64,000 nt of DNA from Delphinapterus leucas (taxonomy: Eukaryota; Chordata; Mammalia; Artiodactyla; Monodontidae), in assembly GCF_002288925.2 (NCBI RefSeq), contig NW_022097996.1:6752686-6816685 (forward strand), given 5' to 3'. The notes beneath the pieces are model-generated. The model had not been told where the DNA came from. It saw nothing but the letters and a program-made list of their open reading frames with translations, and ran no database searches. Positions within the stretch are counted from its first letter, which is position 1; each line of letters starts with the position of its first letter. Below, piece after piece: positions 62,811 to 64,000 of this stretch. Made by a program: the position numbers and the translations under genes.

Positions 62811-63938
62811 ATGAAAAGGCAGAGGGCTATGTACCAGATGAAGGAACAAGATAAAACCCCAGAAAAACACCTAAATGAAGTGGAGATGGGCAAACTTCCA
62901 GAAAAAGAATTGAGAATAATGATAGTCAAGATGATCCAGGACCTCGGAAATAGCATGCAGGCAAAGATCGAGAAGATGCAAGACATGTTTAACAAAGACC
63001 TAGAAGAATTAAAGAACAAACAAACAGAGATGAACAATACATTAATCAAAATGAAAAATACACTAGAAAGAATCAACAGCAGAATAACTGAGACAGAAGA
63101 ACAGATAAGTGGCCTGGCAGACAGAATGGTGGAATTCACTGCTGTGGAACAGAATAAAGAAAAAAAGAATGAAAGGAAATGAAGACAGCCTAAGAGACCT
63201 CTGGGACAACATTAAACGCAACAACATTCGCATTATAGGGGTCACAGAAGGAGAAGAGAGAGAAAGGACCCAAGAAAATATTTGAAGAGATTATAGTCGA
63301 AAACTTCCCTAACATAGGAAAGGAAATAGCCACCCAAGTCCAGAAAGCGCAGAGAGTCCCATACAGGATAAACCCAAGGAGAAACACGCCGAGACACATA
63401 GTGATCAAATTGGCAAAAATTAAAGACAAAGAAAAATTATCGAAGGCAGCAAGGGAAAAACGGCAAAAAACATACAAGGGAACCCCCATAAGGTTAACAG
63501 CTGATTTCTCAGCAGAAACTCTACAAGACAGAAGGGAGTGGCATGATATACTTAAAGTGATGAAAGGGAAGAACCTACAACCAAGATTACTCTACCCAGC
63601 AAGGATCTCATTCAGATTCGATGGAGAAATCAAAAGCTTTACAGACAGGGCTTCCCTGGTGGCACAGTGGTTGAGAGTCCGCCTGCCGATGCAGGGGACG
63701 TGGGTTCGTGCCCCGGTCCGGGAAGATCCCACATGCTGCGGAGCGGCTAGGCCCATGAGCCATGGCCACTGAGCCTGCGCGTCTGGAGACTGTGCTCCGC
63801 AACGGGAGAGGCCACAACAGTGAGAGGCCCACGTACCGCAAAAAAAAAAAAAAAAAAACCTTTACAGACAAGCAAAAACTAAGAGAATTCACCACCACCA
63901 AACCAGCTCTACAACAAATGCTAAATGAACTTCTCTAA
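62811..63938 (+). pseudogene. L1 ORF1 (RNA-binding chaperone) pseudogene, frameshifted and SINE-interrupted
   Basis: ORF1p is known to coat L1 RNA as a trimer and aid reverse transcription. The first frame opens at ATG 62811 and holds a coiled-coil region (ELKNKQTEMNNTLIKMKNTL, about residues 65-85). It stops at 63180-63182. Homology continues in another frame from about 63181 (SLRDLWDNIKRNNIRIIGV, the RNA-recognition domain). It changes frame again near 63270-63290, with the C-terminal domain running from there (ADFSAETLQDRREWHDILKV). A SINE then interrupts at 63648. The last residues resume after the SINE (PALQQMLNELL) and end at TAA 63936-63938. At least two frameshifts and one insertion mean it cannot make a functional protein. 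Confidence 0.93.
63648..63859 (+). mobile_element. CHR-type SINE, short form, nested in L1 ORF1
   Basis: A complete copy, with GGGCTTCCCTGGTGGCACAG at the start, a B-box GGTTCGTGCC and an 18-base or longer A-run. A perfect 11-bp duplication, CTTTACAGACA, lies at 63637-63647 and 63860-63870. Confidence 0.97.
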
Positions 63939-64000
63939 GTGGGAAACACAAGAGAAGAAAAGGACCTACAAAAACAAACCCAAAACAATTAAGAAAATGG

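Larger units (their letters stand above)
62675..64000 (+). mobile_element. L1 retrotransposon, 5'-truncated start and ORF1, continuing past the right edge
   Basis: The sequence runs from the end of the L1 5' untranslated region (CTGCAACTACTGCTTAAG) through ORF1 and stops in the spacer before ORF2. It is younger than the other L1s in the window because long stretches of ORF1 remain readable. The element is in sense, and a SINE is nested in it at 63648-63859. Confidence 0.92.

Overview
This is mammalian nuclear DNA, most likely from a whale or dolphin. The main clue is a set of about twelve tRNA-derived SINEs of the CHR type, the family typical of cetaceans and their hippo and ruminant relatives. 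They share the opening GGCTTCCCTGGTGGCGCAG and an RNA polymerase III B-box near GGTTCGTGCC. Several still have exact target-site duplications. Cetartiodactyl-style L1 3' ends and older mammalian repeats (MIR, L2, MLT1, MER5) fill much of the rest.

Only one protein-coding gene is clearly present. It is the 5' part of HPGD, which encodes NAD+-dependent 15-hydroxyprostaglandin dehydrogenase, on the minus strand. Exon 1 is at 8130-8222, exon 2 at 7736-7859 and exon 3 at 4485-4591. All splice sites are GT-AG and the three exons join in frame to give residues 1-108. This covers the dinucleotide-binding half of the enzyme: the glycine motif, Asp36, the NNAG motif and Asn107. Exons 4 onward lie beyond the left edge. 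A CpG island at about 7620-8430 covers exons 1 and 2, and a TATA-like TTAAAA lies about 50 bp upstream of the start codon.

From about 8.4 kb to the right edge I see no other convincing gene. From memory of the human map, this is the HPGD-GLRA3 intergenic interval. It is a layered repeat landscape. An old antisense L1 at 36.4-39.7 kb is split by three LTRs of one unnamed family, with a fourth relative at 20.5 kb. A sense L1 at 44.6-45.9 kb is split by a palindromic DNA transposon. A younger L1 with a broken ORF1 starts at 62.7 kb, carries a SINE inside ORF1 and runs off the right edge.

The unexplained items are two short exon-like open segments on the minus strand (53687-53773 and 55961-56182), a perfect 19-bp-stem hairpin at 12245-12291, a second hairpin at 19724-19755, and a local 50-bp duplication with an embedded hairpin at 43345-43512. 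I found no CRISPR array, operon, prokaryotic feature, rRNA or functional tRNA gene. Repeat family names come from memory of consensus sequences, and their boundaries are approximate unless a target-site duplication fixes them.
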